Shown here: positions 1-12,173 of the stretch, one piece after another
How the letters are laid out: each line of letters opens with the position of its first letter
Numbering within the stretch: position 1 is the first letter of the stretch
Assembly: GCF_023347275.1 (NCBI RefSeq)
Contig: NZ_CP094468.1
Coordinates: 1 to 64,000, forward strand
Reading direction: 5' to 3'
Origin: Faecalibacterium sp. I3-3-89
Lineage (GTDB): Bacteria; Bacillota; Clostridia; Oscillospirales; Ruminococcaceae
DNA: 64,000 nucleotides
Notes under the pieces: generated by a model
The model's input: only the letters and a program-made list of their open reading frames with translations
What the model was told of the DNA's origin: nothing
Databases searched by the model: none
Position numbers and translations under genes: made by a program

Positions 1-1323
1 ATGGATTCTTTCAAGGACGTTTTAGAGGCTGCCCAGAGCTACTGCAAAGCGCAGATGGCGGAGCCGACATATAATCTCTATATCGACGGACTGGAGCCGA
101 TCAGCTTTGAGGACTCCAGCCATATCACCCTCTCGGTGCGCAACGACTTCATCTGCAAGATCGTGACGGACCGCTATCTCGGCCTGCTCAAGGAGGCGTT
201 CAAGACGGTGCTGGGCTTTGATGTGGACATCACCCTCGTGGTGCCCAGCACGCCGCCCCACGAGGTGGTGCTGGCCCAGCAGTACGAGGCAAACCCCGCC
301 TCGCCGCAGGGCAACTACGAGTTCACCTTCGAGAACTTCATCAAAGGCCCCTCCAACCAGTTTGCGTTTGCTGCGGCGCAGGCTGTTGCCGCCAACCCCT
401 CCGGCGCCTACAACCCGCTGTTCATCTACGGCGGCTCGGGCCTCGGCAAGACCCATCTGCTGACGGCCATCCAGACCGAGATCAAGCGCACCCACCCCGA
501 CTTCGTCATCATGTACGTCACCTGTGAGCAGTTCACCAACGAGCTGATCGCCGCCATCCGCGCCGGCAGCACCGAAGACTTCCGGATGAAGTACCGCGTG
601 GCCGACCTGCTGCTGGTGGACGACATCCAGTTCATCGCGGGCAAGGAGTCCACGCAGGAAGAGTTCTTCCACACCTTCAACTCCCTCCACGACGCCCACA
701 AGCAGATCGTCATCGCCTCCGACCGCCCGGCCAAGGAGATCAAGAGTCTGGAAGAGCGTCTGCGCACCCGTTTCGAGTGGGGCCTGACCGCCGACGTCCA
801 GCCGCCAGATTTTGAGACCCGCGTGGCCATCGTCAAGCGGAAGGCAGAGCTTCTCCATCTCGACCTGCCGGAGGATGTGGCCGAGTTCATCGCCAACCAC
901 CTCAAAAACAACATCCGCCAGCTGGAAGGTGCCGTCAAGAAGCTGAACGCCTACTATATGCTCGAGGGCATCCAGCCGGTCATCAGTGTGGCACAGAACG
1001 CCATCAAGGACATCCTCAATGAGACTCAGCCCGTGCCCGTCACCATCGAGAAGATCGTGGGCGAGGTGTCCCGCACCTTCAACGTCTCCCCTGCCGACAT
1101 CCGGGGCACCAAGCGGAACGCCAATGTCGCATCCGCCCGCCGTGTGGCCATCTATATCCTGCGCGAAGTCACCGGCATGAGCATGGAGGAGATCGGCCGG
1201 GAGTTCTCGGGCCGCGACCACTCCACCATCGTCTACTCCCTCAAGACCATGGAGCGGGACATGAAGAACGACCAGCACCTGAGGGAAACGGTCAGCGACA
1301 TCATCAAGAACGTGAAAGCCTGA
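1..1323 (+). CDS. dnaA: Chromosomal replication initiator DnaA
   Basis: DnaA binds DnaA boxes at oriC and opens the duplex for helicase loading. The 440-residue protein has the expected length and order: N-terminal interaction domain, AAA+ core with Walker A GGSGLGKTH near residue 143 and Walker B LLLVDDIQF near residue 203, and a C-terminal DNA-binding domain with the signature DHSTIVYSL. It begins at base 1, so the sequence was probably linearised here and its promoter is outside the window. It leads the classic dnaA-dnaN-recF-gyrBA cluster. Identification is secure. Confidence 0.98.
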   Translation: MDSFKDVLEAAQSYCKAQMAEPTYNLYIDGLEPISFEDSSHITLSVRNDFICKIVTDRYLGLLKEAFKTVLGFDVDITLVVPSTPPHEVVLAQQYEANPASPQGNYEFTFENFIKGPSNQFAFAAAQAVAANPSGAYNPLFIYGGSGLGKTHLLTAIQTEIKRTHPDFVIMYVTCEQFTNELIAAIRAGSTEDFRMKYRVADLLLVDDIQFIAGKESTQEEFFHTFNSLHDAHKQIVIASDRPAKEIKSLEERLRTRFEWGLTADVQPPDFETRVAIVKRKAELLHLDLPEDVAEFIANHLKNNIRQLEGAVKKLNAYYMLEGIQPVISVAQNAIKDILNETQPVPVTIEKIVGEVSRTFNVSPADIRGTKRNANVASARRVAIYILREVTGMSMEEIGREFSGRDHSTIVYSLKTMERDMKNDQHLRETVSDIIKNVKA

Positions 1324-1709
1324 CGGGTAAAAGTCATACTCATTCTGGCGCAAACCCCAAAATATGGGGAGAAAAAGGGACAAAACGGGGAAAACAGGCC
1401 CAGATATTGTGGTAAAAGGCCGAAACTTTCCACTCTTTCCACTGAGTTTTCAACATTCAACTCCGATTCTCCACAGCCGTTGTGGAAAGCGACAGATGTT
1501 TCCCCGATTCAACATTCCATCCACAGTCCCTCAACAGACCCGTGGAAAACCAAAACCCCGCATCCCAGCAAGAGTCTGCGGAGTTTTCCACATCTTCCCC
1601 AGCCCCTACTACGGTTACTACAACAAGTTCAATATAGAAAAACAGGTTTTTGCATCGGATCCCATGGGAAACGACAGCAAAACTGACGCAAAAAAGGAGA
1701 GATAAAGCT
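1324..1709. other. Probable oriC (dnaA-dnaN intergenic region)
   Basis: This 386-base gap holds many DnaA-box-like nonamers relative to TTATCCACA: TTCTCCACA at 1467-1475, TTTTCCACA at 1584-1592, weaker sites at 1447-1455 and 1517-1525, and reverse sites around 1481 and 1541. The last strong box is followed by a short C-rich stretch and then CTACTACGGTTACTACAAC at 1606-1624. That matches the arrangement of box, GC-rich spacer and DnaA-trio that forms the basal unwinding module of Bacillus subtilis oriC. Assignment as origin is inference from position and motifs. Confidence 0.8.
1606..1624 (+). other. DnaA-trio-like unwinding motif
   Basis: CTACTACGGTTACTACAAC reads as repeated CTA/TTA/CAA triplets, the complement of the 3'-GAT-5' repeats known as DnaA-trios. 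It sits 13 bases after the box TTTTCCACA (1584-1592), in the dnaA-to-dnaN direction as in B. subtilis. An AT-richer stretch follows (1625-1650). Confidence 0.65.
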
Positions 1710-2816
1710 TTGAACATCATCTGCGATAAAACTCTTCTGAGTGCAGCCATCGACGGCGTATCCAAAGCAGTCACCCTGCGCTCTACCATCCCAGTGCTGG
1801 AGGGCATTTTACTGAAAGCGGAAGGTTTCCAGCTGACCCTTACCGGCTACGACCTCGAAATGGGCATCGTGACCACCATCGAAGCCAATGTCAAGGAACC
1901 CGGCGAGATCGTTCTGAACGCAAAACTCCTCAGCAGCATGATCAGCCGGATGCCATCGGGCCAGATCACCATCCAGTCGGCCGATAATGGCAAGACCACC
2001 ATCCAGAGCGGCGTGGCACAGTTCGAGATCCAGTCCATGTCCGCCTCCGATTTCCCCGAGCTGCCCAATACCGGCGCTGAGGAAACACTGACCATCAAGA
2101 CCGGTGTGCTGCGGGACATGATCGACCGCACCCTGTACGCCGTCAGTCAGGACGAGAAAAAACCGGCGCATACCGGTGAACTTTTTGAGATCGAACCGGA
2201 TAAAATGACCATCGTCGCACTGGACGGCTACCGTCTGGCCATCGTCGAGCGGCCCCTTACGGCCGTCAAGGACATCCGCATCATCGTCCCCAGCAAGACC
2301 ATGACCGAAGTATCCCACCTGCTGCCCAACGACGACGAAGAGCTGGTGCACATCTGTGCCAACCGCCGCTATGTCGTCTTCATGACTGCCGGCTACACCA
2401 TCATGAGCCGCCTGATCGAGGGAGAATTCCTCAACTACCGCAACGTCATCCCCGCAGGCAGCCGCACCCGGGTGACCATCGACACCAAGGAGTTCATCGA
2501 GACCATCGAGCGTGCCTCCCTGATTATTACAGAGCGTTTAAAAAATCCCCTCCGCATCACTTTTACAGAGGGTAAAGTCGTCGTCCGCTGCCAGACGAAT
2601 CTGGGCCGCGTTGTCGATGAGTTCAACGCCGAGTGCGAGGGCGACGAGGTGGAGATCGGCTTCAACAACCGCTATCTGCTGGATGCTCTGCGCAATGCCC
2701 GCACCGAGAAGGTGCGGATGGAGATCAGCGGCCCGCTCAGCCCGGTGAAGGTCCTGCCTGTGGAGGGCAGCGACTTCCTCTACCTCGTGCTGCCCGTTCG
2801 CTTTAAAAATGACTGA
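1710..2816 (+). CDS. dnaN: DNA polymerase III beta subunit (sliding clamp)
   Basis: The beta clamp encircles DNA and tethers the replicative polymerase. The start chosen is TTG at 1710, giving a protein beginning [16 protein letters not shown] (first residue translated as Met); AAGGAGA at 1694-1700 is a well-placed ribosome site. A longer reading from 1650 would start inside oriC sequence and lacks homology. The 368-residue length fits the three-domain clamp, and the C-terminus YLVLPVRF is typical. It is the second gene of the origin cluster; the next gene starts 13 bases past its stop. Confidence 0.96.
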   Translation: MNIICDKTLLSAAIDGVSKAVTLRSTIPVLEGILLKAEGFQLTLTGYDLEMGIVTTIEANVKEPGEIVLNAKLLSSMISRMPSGQITIQSADNGKTTIQSGVAQFEIQSMSASDFPELPNTGAEETLTIKTGVLRDMIDRTLYAVSQDEKKPAHTGELFEIEPDKMTIVALDGYRLAIVERPLTAVKDIRIIVPSKTMTEVSHLLPNDDEELVHICANRRYVVFMTAGYTIMSRLIEGEFLNYRNVIPAGSRTRVTIDTKEFIETIERASLIITERLKNPLRITFTEGKVVVRCQTNLGRVVDEFNAECEGDEVEIGFNNRYLLDALRNARTEKVRMEISGPLSPVKVLPVEGSDFLYLVLPVRFKND

Positions 2817-2829
2817 GAGGCGTAATAAA

Positions 2830-3045
2830 ATGCAAAAGATCCTCATCCATACCGAATTTATCAAGCTGGATGCCCTGCTGAAGTATGCAGGCCTGTGTGA
2901 GACCGGCGGCGAAGCCAAGGAGCTGGTGCAGGGCGGGGCCGTGAAGGTCAACGGCGAGGTCTGCACCATGCGCGGCAAGAAGTGCCGTCCGGGCGACACC
3001 GTCGAGCTGGACGGCCAGACCATCGAGATCGGGATGGGCGGCTGA
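2830..3045 (+). CDS. yaaA: S4-domain RNA-binding protein (YaaA type)
   Basis: Small 71-residue protein that is almost entirely an S4 RNA-binding domain: [35 protein letters not shown] followed by [10 protein letters not shown]. Proteins of this type sit between dnaN and recF in many Bacillota and are thought to act on ribosomes or RNA; the exact function is not established. ATG 2830 is preferred over the upstream ATG 2809 because GAGAGG at 2815-2820 is correctly spaced from it. The stop overlaps the recF start by one base (TGATG), suggesting translational coupling. Confidence 0.9.
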   Translation: MQKILIHTEFIKLDALLKYAGLCETGGEAKELVQGGAVKVNGEVCTMRGKKCRPGDTVELDGQTIEIGMGG

Positions 3046-4166
3046 TGCGGCTGCTCTCTCTCGAGGTCGAAAATTACCGGAACATCGCCTCGGCCAGCCT
3101 GACGCCGGGCCGGGAGCTGACAGTCATCTGCGGCAACAACGGTCAGGGCAAAACGAACCTCTTGGAAGCGATCTGGCTGCTCACCGGAGGCAAGAGCTTC
3201 CGGGGCGGCAAGGACGCCGAACTGGTGCGCCGGGGCGAACCCTTCGCTCTGCTCAAAGCGTCCACCCTCCGCGCACAGCAGGAGGAGCAGGAAAAAGAAG
3301 AGCCGAACCGCGTTCGCCTGACCGTGGGCACACCGGACTCCCCCCGCCCGGGCCGGACGGCCTCGGTGAACGGGGGCGCCGTCAAGCGGGCCGCCAGCCT
3401 TGCAGGCAGTTTTCCGGCGGTGGTGTTCGACCCCGGACACCTGAGCCTCGTGAAGGGCGCACCCGAGGGGCGGCGGAAATTTCTGGATGCAGCCCTCTGC
3501 CAGCTCTACCCCGGCTATCTGACCATCTACCGCCGCTATATCCGAGCTTTGCAGCAAAAAAATGCGCTGCTTCGCCGCTCTGTAAACGGTGCTGCGCGTC
3601 CCTATGCCGAAAAAAGAGCTTTGCTGGAGGTGCTGAACGTGGAGCTGGCCCAGCAGGGCGAGGCCATCCAGCAGCGCCGCAGGGCGTATCTTGAGACGCT
3701 CGCGCCGCTGGCCTGCTCGAACTATGAAGAGCTGTCTCACGGGGCCGAGACGCTGCGCCTGCGGTATGCGGCCCAGTTTGAGCCGGGAGGGCTGGCCCAG
3801 CTCCTGCGGCAGAAAATGCCTGAGGAGCTGCGGGCCGGGCAGAGCCTCTGCGGCCCCCACCGGGAAGATCTGGAGCTTCTGCTGGACGGCCAGCCTGCAA
3901 AAGTGTATGCAAGCCAAGGACAGCAGCGGAGCGTCGTGCTGAGCCTGAAGATGGCGGAAGCCGCAGCGGCTGCCTCCATCACGGGCGAACACCCGGTGCT
4001 TCTGCTGGACGATGTGCTCAGCGAGCTGGACGACGGCCGCAAGCAGTATCTGCTGACCCGGATGCGGGAGAAGCAGACCTTCGTGACCAGCTGTGACGAC
4101 ACCGCCTTCCTCCGAACAGACGGCGAGGTCTACCGGATGAACGGCGGCGTACTGACGAAAGTGTGA
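3045..4166 (+). CDS. recF: DNA replication and repair protein RecF
   Basis: RecF is an SMC-like ABC ATPase that loads RecA at single-strand gaps. The 373-residue protein begins [14 protein letters not shown], has Walker A GNNGQGKTNLLEA near residue 30, the signature region QGQQRSVVLSLKMAE and Walker B VLLLDDVLSELDD near the C-terminus. The start at 3045 shares a base with the preceding stop, which excludes the longer open frame beginning at 2982. The length fits the family. Confidence 0.96.
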   Translation: MRLLSLEVENYRNIASASLTPGRELTVICGNNGQGKTNLLEAIWLLTGGKSFRGGKDAELVRRGEPFALLKASTLRAQQEEQEKEEPNRVRLTVGTPDSPRPGRTASVNGGAVKRAASLAGSFPAVVFDPGHLSLVKGAPEGRRKFLDAALCQLYPGYLTIYRRYIRALQQKNALLRRSVNGAARPYAEKRALLEVLNVELAQQGEAIQQRRRAYLETLAPLACSNYEELSHGAETLRLRYAAQFEPGGLAQLLRQKMPEELRAGQSLCGPHREDLELLLDGQPAKVYASQGQQRSVVLSLKMAEAAAAASITGEHPVLLLDDVLSELDDGRKQYLLTRMREKQTFVTSCDDTAFLRTDGEVYRMNGGVLTKV

Positions 4167-4171
4167 GCAGA

Positions 4172-4426
4172 ATGTATGTGCATCTGGGCCGCGATTACGT
4201 CCTGAACGACCGGGACATCATCGGCATCTTCAACTTGGAGACGACCACCATCTCTCCCCGGGGGCGGGAGTTTCTGAACTACGCCCAGAAAAACGGGGCT
4301 GTGGTCAGCCTGTCCGATGAGCTGCCCCAGAGCTATGTACTGGCAGACGCCCCGGTGGATACGGTGTATCTTTCCGAGCTGTCCCCCGCTGCCCTCAAAC
4401 GGCGCACGGAGATGAAGCTGGAATAG
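4172..4426 (+). CDS. remB: RemB-like DUF370 regulatory protein
   Basis: 84-residue protein beginning MYVHLGRDYVLNDRDIIGIFNLET, the N-terminal pattern of the DUF370/RemA-RemB family. In B. subtilis the remB (yaaB) gene also lies between recF and gyrB; RemA-type proteins regulate matrix and osmoprotection genes by binding DNA. ATG 4172 matches family starts; a GTG at 4163 overlapping the recF stop would add three residues. Function here is inferred from family and synteny. Confidence 0.85.
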   Translation: MYVHLGRDYVLNDRDIIGIFNLETTTISPRGREFLNYAQKNGAVVSLSDELPQSYVLADAPVDTVYLSELSPAALKRRTEMKLE

Positions 4427-6757
<2,331 letters not shown>

Positions 6758-6769
6758 TGGGAGGAAACA

Positions 6770-9349
6770 ATGGAAGAAGATTACGTGATGATACCGGGCA
6801 GCGGTACCAAGATGATCATCCGGGACGTCAAGAAAGAGATCGAGACGGCGTTTCTGGATTACTCCATGTCGGTCATCGTGGCCCGCGCCCTGCCGGATGT
6901 GCGTGACGGTCTGAAGCCCGTCCACCGCCGCATCCTCTACACCATGCACGAGCGCGGCAACGACCCCAGCCATCCCTACCGCAAGTCGGCGGACACCGTC
7001 GGTGCGGTGCTGGGTTCTTACCATCCCCACGGCGACGCCTCCGTCTACGACGCGATGGTCCGTCTGGCACAGGATTTCTCCCTGCGCTACCCGCTGGTGG
7101 ACGGCCAGGGCAACTTCGGCTCTGTGGACGGTGACCCCCCGGCAGCTTACCGTTACACCGAAGCCCGCATGAGCCGGATGGCTGTCGAGATGCTGACCGA
7201 CATCGACAAGGACACCATCAACTGGGACCCCAACTTCGACGAGACGAAGAAGGAGCCGAGCGTCCTGCCCTGCCGCTTCCCGAACCTGCTGGTCAACGGC
7301 AGTCAGGGCATCGCCGTCGGCATGGCCACCAATATCCCGCCCCACAACCTCAGCGAGGTCATCGACGGCTGCGTGGCCTATATCGACGACCCCGACATCG
7401 ACCTGCCCGGCCTGATGGAGCACATCAAAGGCCCGGACTTCCCCACTGCCGGCATCATCATGGGGCGCAGCGGCATCCGCGCCGCCTACGCCACCGGCCG
7501 CGGCAAGATCACCCTGCGGGGCCGCGCTACCATCGAAGAGACCAAGAATGGCCGCACCCAGATCATCATCACGGAGATCCCGTATATGGTCAACAAGGCC
7601 CGGCTCATCGAGAATATGGCCGATCTGGTCAAGGACAAGCGCATCGAGGGTATCACCGGACTGAACGATGAGACCAACCGCAAGGGAATGCGCATCGTGG
7701 TGGACATCCGCAAGGACGCCAACGCGCAGGTCATCCTGAACCAGCTGTATCAGTACACCCAGCTGCAGGACACCGTGGGCGTCATCATGCTGGCCATCGA
7801 CCACAAGGTGCCCAAGGTCATGACCCTGAAACAGATGATCCAGAAGTACGTCGAGTTTCAGGATGAAGTCGTCCGCCGCCGCACCCAGTACGACCTGAAG
7901 AAGGCCAAGGAGCGCGCCCACATCCTCGAGGGCTTGAAAAAGGCCACTGACATCGTGGACGAGCTGATCGCCACCATCCGCGCCTGCAAGGGCGGTATGT
8001 CGGAAGCCAAGGCCGCCATCATGGAGCAGTTCGGCTTCGACGACCCGCAGGCCGACGCCATCGTGAAATTGCAGCTGGGCCGTCTGGCCGGCCTCGAGAT
8101 TTTGAAGATCGAGGAAGAGCTGTCCGGCCTGCAGGCCAAGATCGAGGACTGGGAAGACATCCTCGCCCACGATGCCCGGGTGCTCGAGATCGTCAAGAAC
8201 GAGCTGCTGGACATGAAGAAGCGCTTCGGCGACGAGCGCCGCACCGAGATCCAGTCCGTCACCGGCGAGGTGGACATCGAGGACCTCATCGCCGAGGAAC
8301 AGTGTGTCTATACCCTCACCGAGGCCGGTTATATCAAGCGTCAGCTCAAGGCCACCTATCAGGCCCAGAAGCGCGGCGGCCGCGGCATCTCCGGCATGAC
8401 CCGGAAGGAAGAGGACATCGTGCAGGAGATGTTCGTCGGCTCCACCCACGACTACGTCCTGTTCGTCACCGACAGGGGCCGCCTTTTCCGGGTCAAGGGC
8501 TACACCATCTCCGAGGGCAGCCGCACCAGCAAGGGCAGCAACATCGTCAACCTGCTGCAGCTGGCCGAGGGCGAGAAGGTCACGAATATGCTCTGCTACC
8601 CCAAGGATGAGGACAACAAGGGCGGCTTCGTCACCATGGTGACAAAGCAGGGCCTCATCAAGCGCACCCCGCTGGAGCAGTACGCCAACATCCGCAAGAC
8701 GGGCCTCATCGGCATCGCCCTCAACGAGGGTGACGCGCTGGCATGGACCCGCCTGACCACCGGCAATGATATGCTCATCGTGGCTACCCGCAACGGTCAA
8801 GCCATCCGCTTCAACGAGGCCGACGCCCGCCCGATGGGCCGCAGCGGCCACGGCGTCCGGGCCATCAAGCTGGCCGAGGGCGACGAGGTCGTCGGCGTCT
8901 GCATCTGCCGCGAGGGCGGCACGGTGCTCACCGTCACCGAGAACGGCAAGGGCCGCCGCTCCGACATCGACACCTACCGCATCACCGCACGCGGCGGCAA
9001 GGGCATCCGGAACTACGACGCCTCCAAGGACAAGGTGGCAGCGGTCAAGATCGTGGATGACATCGACGATGTGCTGCTGAGCAGTCAGGAGGGCATCATC
9101 ATCCGCCTGCACGCCAACGAGATCCCCGTCCAGAGCCGCTATGGCTCCGGCGTCCGGGTCATGCGTCTGGGCGAGAACGACAAGGTCATGGTCCTTGCCC
9201 GCACGGACCACGACGATGAGGCACAGACTGAGAGCATCGAGTCTGATGCCGAGGACGAACCCACCGCCGAGCAGCTGGCGGAGATGGAAGCAGCCGATGA
9301 GGCATCGGCCGCCGAAGCTCCCGAGGCCGACGTCGGCGACGAGGAATAA
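6770..9349 (+). CDS. gyrA: DNA gyrase subunit A
   Basis: DNA-cleaving subunit of gyrase. The 859-residue protein contains the active-site tyrosine in [10 protein letters not shown] (about residue 129), the quinolone region [14 protein letters not shown] (residues 85-98), a C-terminal beta-pinwheel and an acidic, Glu/Ala-rich tail. The C-terminal blades include RGGRGISGM, close to the GyrA box. The start is set by GGGAGGAAAC just upstream. Residue 90, equivalent to Ser83 of E. coli, is alanine (see findings). Confidence 0.97.
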   Translation: MEEDYVMIPGSGTKMIIRDVKKEIETAFLDYSMSVIVARALPDVRDGLKPVHRRILYTMHERGNDPSHPYRKSADTVGAVLGSYHPHGDASVYDAMVRLAQDFSLRYPLVDGQGNFGSVDGDPPAAYRYTEARMSRMAVEMLTDIDKDTINWDPNFDETKKEPSVLPCRFPNLLVNGSQGIAVGMATNIPPHNLSEVIDGCVAYIDDPDIDLPGLMEHIKGPDFPTAGIIMGRSGIRAAYATGRGKITLRGRATIEETKNGRTQIIITEIPYMVNKARLIENMADLVKDKRIEGITGLNDETNRKGMRIVVDIRKDANAQVILNQLYQYTQLQDTVGVIMLAIDHKVPKVMTLKQMIQKYVEFQDEVVRRRTQYDLKKAKERAHILEGLKKATDIVDELIATIRACKGGMSEAKAAIMEQFGFDDPQADAIVKLQLGRLAGLEILKIEEELSGLQAKIEDWEDILAHDARVLEIVKNELLDMKKRFGDERRTEIQSVTGEVDIEDLIAEEQCVYTLTEAGYIKRQLKATYQAQKRGGRGISGMTRKEEDIVQEMFVGSTHDYVLFVTDRGRLFRVKGYTISEGSRTSKGSNIVNLLQLAEGEKVTNMLCYPKDEDNKGGFVTMVTKQGLIKRTPLEQYANIRKTGLIGIALNEGDALAWTRLTTGNDMLIVATRNGQAIRFNEADARPMGRSGHGVRAIKLAEGDEVVGVCICREGGTVLTVTENGKGRRSDIDTYRITARGGKGIRNYDASKDKVAAVKIVDDIDDVLLSSQEGIIIRLHANEIPVQSRYGSGVRVMRLGENDKVMVLARTDHDDEAQTESIESDAEDEPTAEQLAEMEAADEASAAEAPEADVGDEE

Positions 9350-9373
9350 ATCCCGGGACAAAAACATAAGAAG

Positions 9374-9430
9374 ACCCTGTGAGGAAATTTCTCTTTTGCA
9401 AGAGGATGACCCCACAGGGCCTTTTTGCTT
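9374..9430 (+). terminator. Terminator after gyrA
   Basis: CCCTGTG pairs with CACAGGG across a loop containing a smaller CTCTT/AAGAG hairpin, followed by CCTTTTTGCTTTTTT. It lies about 25 bases past the gyrA stop. Confidence 0.75.
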
Positions 9431-9601
9431 TTTTGCACGAAAAAACGGGACAAACTTTGACGGAAATGACAGGCGAAATTTTAAAATTCCATTCGATGAC
9501 ATGGTTTGACATGAAATGACCTGAATGGGTCATGAAACGACCTTGATGTTGGCGGGAATTGGGGTATCATTAAAGAGAACAATTATCATCATAGGGCAGG
9601 A

Positions 9602-9626
9602 CCACGAAAAAATATTTTTTTCGTGG
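9602..9626. other. A/T-rich hairpin upstream of the deacetylase gene
   Basis: CCACGAAAAAA and TTTTTTTCGTGG form a hairpin ending 17 bases before the next start codon. It could be a bidirectional terminator or a leader structure. Otherwise 9431-9643 holds only repeats of a TGACATG/GTCATG type and no gene. Confidence 0.4.
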
Positions 9627-9643
9627 CGTGAGAGTGGAGTAAA

Positions 9644-10600
9644 ATGCAGAGCAATGAGCCGTATATCGGAAGCGTCCGGTTTTTCAAAAACATCATTTTT
9701 TTGTGCTGCATCCTCGGCGTGCTCATCCCGACCGGGCTGGCGCTCCGCTGGCGGAGCCGGGCAAAGACGGCAGAGAGCCTGCTGGCCCAGAACGCCGTCG
9801 TGCTGACGGGCGAAGAGGATGAAGCTGCCAGCGAGGCCGAGGCGGCTTCGGCAGAGACCGAGCCGGAGGCCGACAGCCCCGACGAGCAGGAGCCGCTCAG
9901 CTACCAGCTGCTCTACCCGGATTTCTATGCGCCCACCCCTCTGCCGGACATCGAGGACGCCGGCAAGACCATCTACCTCACCTTCGATGACGGCCCCTCC
10001 GACCGCACCGACGAGGTGCTGAAGATCTTGGACGAGAAGGGGGTCAAGGCCACCTTCTTCGTCATTGGCCGGGAGGATGAGACCTCCATCCAGCGCATCA
10101 AGAAGGCCGCTGCGGCAGGCCACACCATCGGGATGCACAGCTACAGCCACGACTACGAAAAGATCTATACCTCGGTGGAGGATTTCCTCGATGACTTCTA
10201 TAAGCTGTTCGTCATCCTCCGGGATGAGGCAGGCGTGACCCCCACGGTGTTCCGTTTCCCGGGCGGCAGCCTCAACAACTACAATCAGGGCGTCTACAAG
10301 GAGATCATCGCGGAGATGCTTCGCCGCGGCTTCCGCTACTACGACTGGAACCTTTCGGCAGAGGATGCGGCCAAAAAGTCGCCCTCGGCCAGCACCATCG
10401 TGGAGGGCATCACCTCCTATTCGGCCCAGAAGAAGCATGGAGTCGTGCTGATGCATGACTCCGCCCACTGCAAGACGACAGTTGAAGCATTGCCTGCACT
10501 CATCGATACGCTGCGGGAGCAGGGCTTTGATTTTGCCCCGCTGGACCGCACGGTGCGTCAGGTCAGCTTCCACTATAGATCGGCGTCAAATCAATCATGA
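9644..10600 (+). CDS. Membrane-anchored polysaccharide deacetylase (NodB domain)
   Basis: Removes acetyl groups from N-acetylated sugars, in Bacillota most often in peptidoglycan. Residues 15-36 form a hydrophobic signal anchor (NIIFLCCILGVLIPTGLAL), followed by an acidic Glu/Ala-rich linker to about residue 100. The NodB domain begins with the metal-site motif TFDDGPSD, followed by FFVIGRE, the HSYSHDY motif and RFPGGS. The C-terminal LMHD carries the last catalytic histidine. The overall plan is that of PdaA-like enzymes; the substrate is inferred. The bactofilin gene follows 16 bases later, suggesting a cell-envelope operon. Confidence 0.88.
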   Translation: MQSNEPYIGSVRFFKNIIFLCCILGVLIPTGLALRWRSRAKTAESLLAQNAVVLTGEEDEAASEAEAASAETEPEADSPDEQEPLSYQLLYPDFYAPTPLPDIEDAGKTIYLTFDDGPSDRTDEVLKILDEKGVKATFFVIGREDETSIQRIKKAAAAGHTIGMHSYSHDYEKIYTSVEDFLDDFYKLFVILRDEAGVTPTVFRFPGGSLNNYNQGVYKEIIAEMLRRGFRYYDWNLSAEDAAKKSPSASTIVEGITSYSAQKKHGVVLMHDSAHCKTTVEALPALIDTLREQGFDFAPLDRTVRQVSFHYRSASNQS

Positions 10601-10616
10601 GAGGAACGTGTTGAAG

Positions 10617-11228
10617 ATGAGCAAGAAAGACAATTTTTCGCAGGCAGCCTATGAGATGTTCGGCATCGGCAGGGGCGGCAGCAAGCGGGAGGCCGACAAG
10701 ACGGCGGAGAAGCCTGCGGAGTCCGCAGCCATGAATGTGGAAGAGGACGAGATGAGTCTGACCGTCGCGCCGACCGTAGCAGAGGTGAAGCCTCTGGAAA
10801 AGGTCCCTGAGAAGCCCAAGACCACCCTTCTGGCGGAGGGCAGCGTCTTCGAAGGCACCCTGCATACCAAGGGCGATGTGGAGATTGCAGGAGTCTTCAA
10901 GGGCGACATCTTCTCCGAGGGCAATGTCAAGCTCTTTGCCAACATCGAGGGCAACGTGCAGGGCGGCAATGTGGAGCTTGTGACCAGCAGCGTACAGGGC
11001 GATGTCAGCGCCAAGGAGCTGCTCAAGATCGGCCCCCAGTCGGTCATCGGCGGCAACATCAAGACCAAGGATATGATCTGCTCTGGCCGCATCGTGGGCA
11101 ATGTGGAGTCCAGCGGCCGTGTGACCCTGACCACCGGCAGCGCCCTCACGGGCGACCTGACCGCCTCCACCATCGCCGTCATGGAGGGCGCTCTGATGGA
11201 GGGCCGCTTCAAGATCGTAAAAAAATAA
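10617..11228 (+). CDS. Bactofilin family cytoskeletal protein
   Basis: 203-residue protein with a disordered charged N-terminus (to about residue 70) and a central beta-helix of short repeated turns: GSVFEGTLHTKGDVEIAGVFKGDIFSEGNVKL and so on, typical of DUF583/bactofilin. Bactofilins polymerise without nucleotide and often scaffold cell-wall enzymes, which fits its position directly after a peptidoglycan-type deacetylase. ATG 10617 is chosen, with GAGAGGAA at 10599-10606; the longer open frame overlaps the previous gene. Confidence 0.9.
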   Translation: MSKKDNFSQAAYEMFGIGRGGSKREADKTAEKPAESAAMNVEEDEMSLTVAPTVAEVKPLEKVPEKPKTTLLAEGSVFEGTLHTKGDVEIAGVFKGDIFSEGNVKLFANIEGNVQGGNVELVTSSVQGDVSAKELLKIGPQSVIGGNIKTKDMICSGRIVGNVESSGRVTLTTGSALTGDLTASTIAVMEGALMEGRFKIVKK

Positions 11229-11287
11229 GCTGCGGTTATACTGGACAAATCGGCCCCTGATGTGATAAGCTATCGGAACAATAGAAA

Positions 11288-11410
11288 AGATCCTCATGGG
11301 GGAGTAGCAGGCACCGTTTTGCAGGCGGTGCAGCAAGTCAACACAATGACGGCCCGGGCGGCTGTCTGGCTTGCTTTCATTTGCGAGACTCATGTGTTTT
11401 GGTGCGAGTA
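11288..11410 (+). promoter_or_regulatory. yybP-ykoY (Mn2+) riboswitch aptamer
   Basis: The segment carries the family hallmark GGGGAGTAGC (11299-11308), the internal GGCCCGGGC loop region near 11351 and the closing TTTGCGAGACTCATG element (about 11390-11404). This is the manganese-sensing yybP-ykoY class. It precedes mntP, a standard target: Mn2+ binding favours expression of the exporter. Recognition is by conserved bases; no covariance search was run. Confidence 0.88.
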
Positions 11411-11450
11411 CCACGCCCATTCCACATGGAGTCAGTTTGTCAGAAAATGA

Positions 11451-11491
11451 GACCCGGAATTGGCGAAGCGCGCCGATTCCGGGTCTTTTCT
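11451..11491 (+). terminator. Riboswitch-controlled terminator before mntP
   Basis: GACCCGGAATTGGCG and CGCCGATTCCGGGTC flank a short loop and are followed by TTTTCT. The stretch between aptamer and terminator contains CATGTG and CACATG, which could form a competing antiterminator using the 3' strand of the aptamer closing stem. Confidence 0.8.
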
Positions 11492-11528
11492 CTGCCCACC
11501 AATTCCGGTCAGATCAGGAGGCATAATC

Positions 11529-12113
11529 ATGGAATGGAGTCTTTTGTTTTTCTTCAACAGCGCCCTGCTGGGCGTGGGGCTTGCGATGGATGCGTTCTCC
11601 GTCTCGATGGCGAACGGTCTGCATGACCCCAAGATGTCCCGCCGCCGAGGCGTCCAAGTCGCAGGCACCTTCGCCGTCTTTCAGGCCGCCATGCCCATGC
11701 TGGGCTGGGTCTGCGTCCACACCATCGTGGAGCTGTTCTCCTCCTTCGAGACGCTCATCCCGTGGATCGCCCTCATCCTGCTGGGCTACATCGGCGGCAA
11801 GATGCTCCTCGAGGGCATCAAGGGCGAGGAGACCGAGGAGGCTGCCGAGCTGAGCGCAGGCGCGCTCTTCATGCAGGGGGTGGCCACCAGCATCGATGCC
11901 CTGTCGGTGGGATTCACCATCTCGGAGTACGGCTGGTTCATGGCGCTGGTCTGCTCCTTCATCATTGCGGTCGTCACCTTCTTTATCTGTGCAGCCGGTC
12001 TTTCCATCGGCAAGAAGTTCGGCACCAAGCTCTCCGGCAAGGCCTCCGTCCTCGGCGGCGTCATCCTCATCGGCATCGGTCTGGAAATTTTCATTTCGGG
12101 CATTCTGGGCTGA
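11529..12113 (+). CDS. mntP: Manganese efflux pump MntP
   Basis: 194-residue inner-membrane protein with six hydrophobic segments and the conserved acidic repeats GLAMDAFSVSMANG and GVATSIDALSVGFT, the paired metal-site motifs of the MntP family. It exports Mn2+ when the metal is in excess. ATG 11529 follows AGGAGG at 11516-11521. Control by the upstream riboswitch matches the family's known regulation. Confidence 0.95.
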   Translation: MEWSLLFFFNSALLGVGLAMDAFSVSMANGLHDPKMSRRRGVQVAGTFAVFQAAMPMLGWVCVHTIVELFSSFETLIPWIALILLGYIGGKMLLEGIKGEETEEAAELSAGALFMQGVATSIDALSVGFTISEYGWFMALVCSFIIAVVTFFICAAGLSIGKKFGTKLSGKASVLGGVILIGIGLEIFISGILG

Positions 12114-12123
12114 GTATAAAGCA

Positions 12124-12159
12124 AAAGCGGCGCCTGCGCGATGCAGGGCCGCTTTTTTG
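12124..12159 (+). terminator. Terminator after mntP
   Basis: AAAGCGGC-CCTGC, loop GCGAT, GCAGG-CCGC followed by TTTTTTG, starting about 10 bases past the mntP stop. It lies between two convergent genes and may serve both. Confidence 0.8.
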
Positions 12160-12173
12160 TTCCCCGTGGAACA

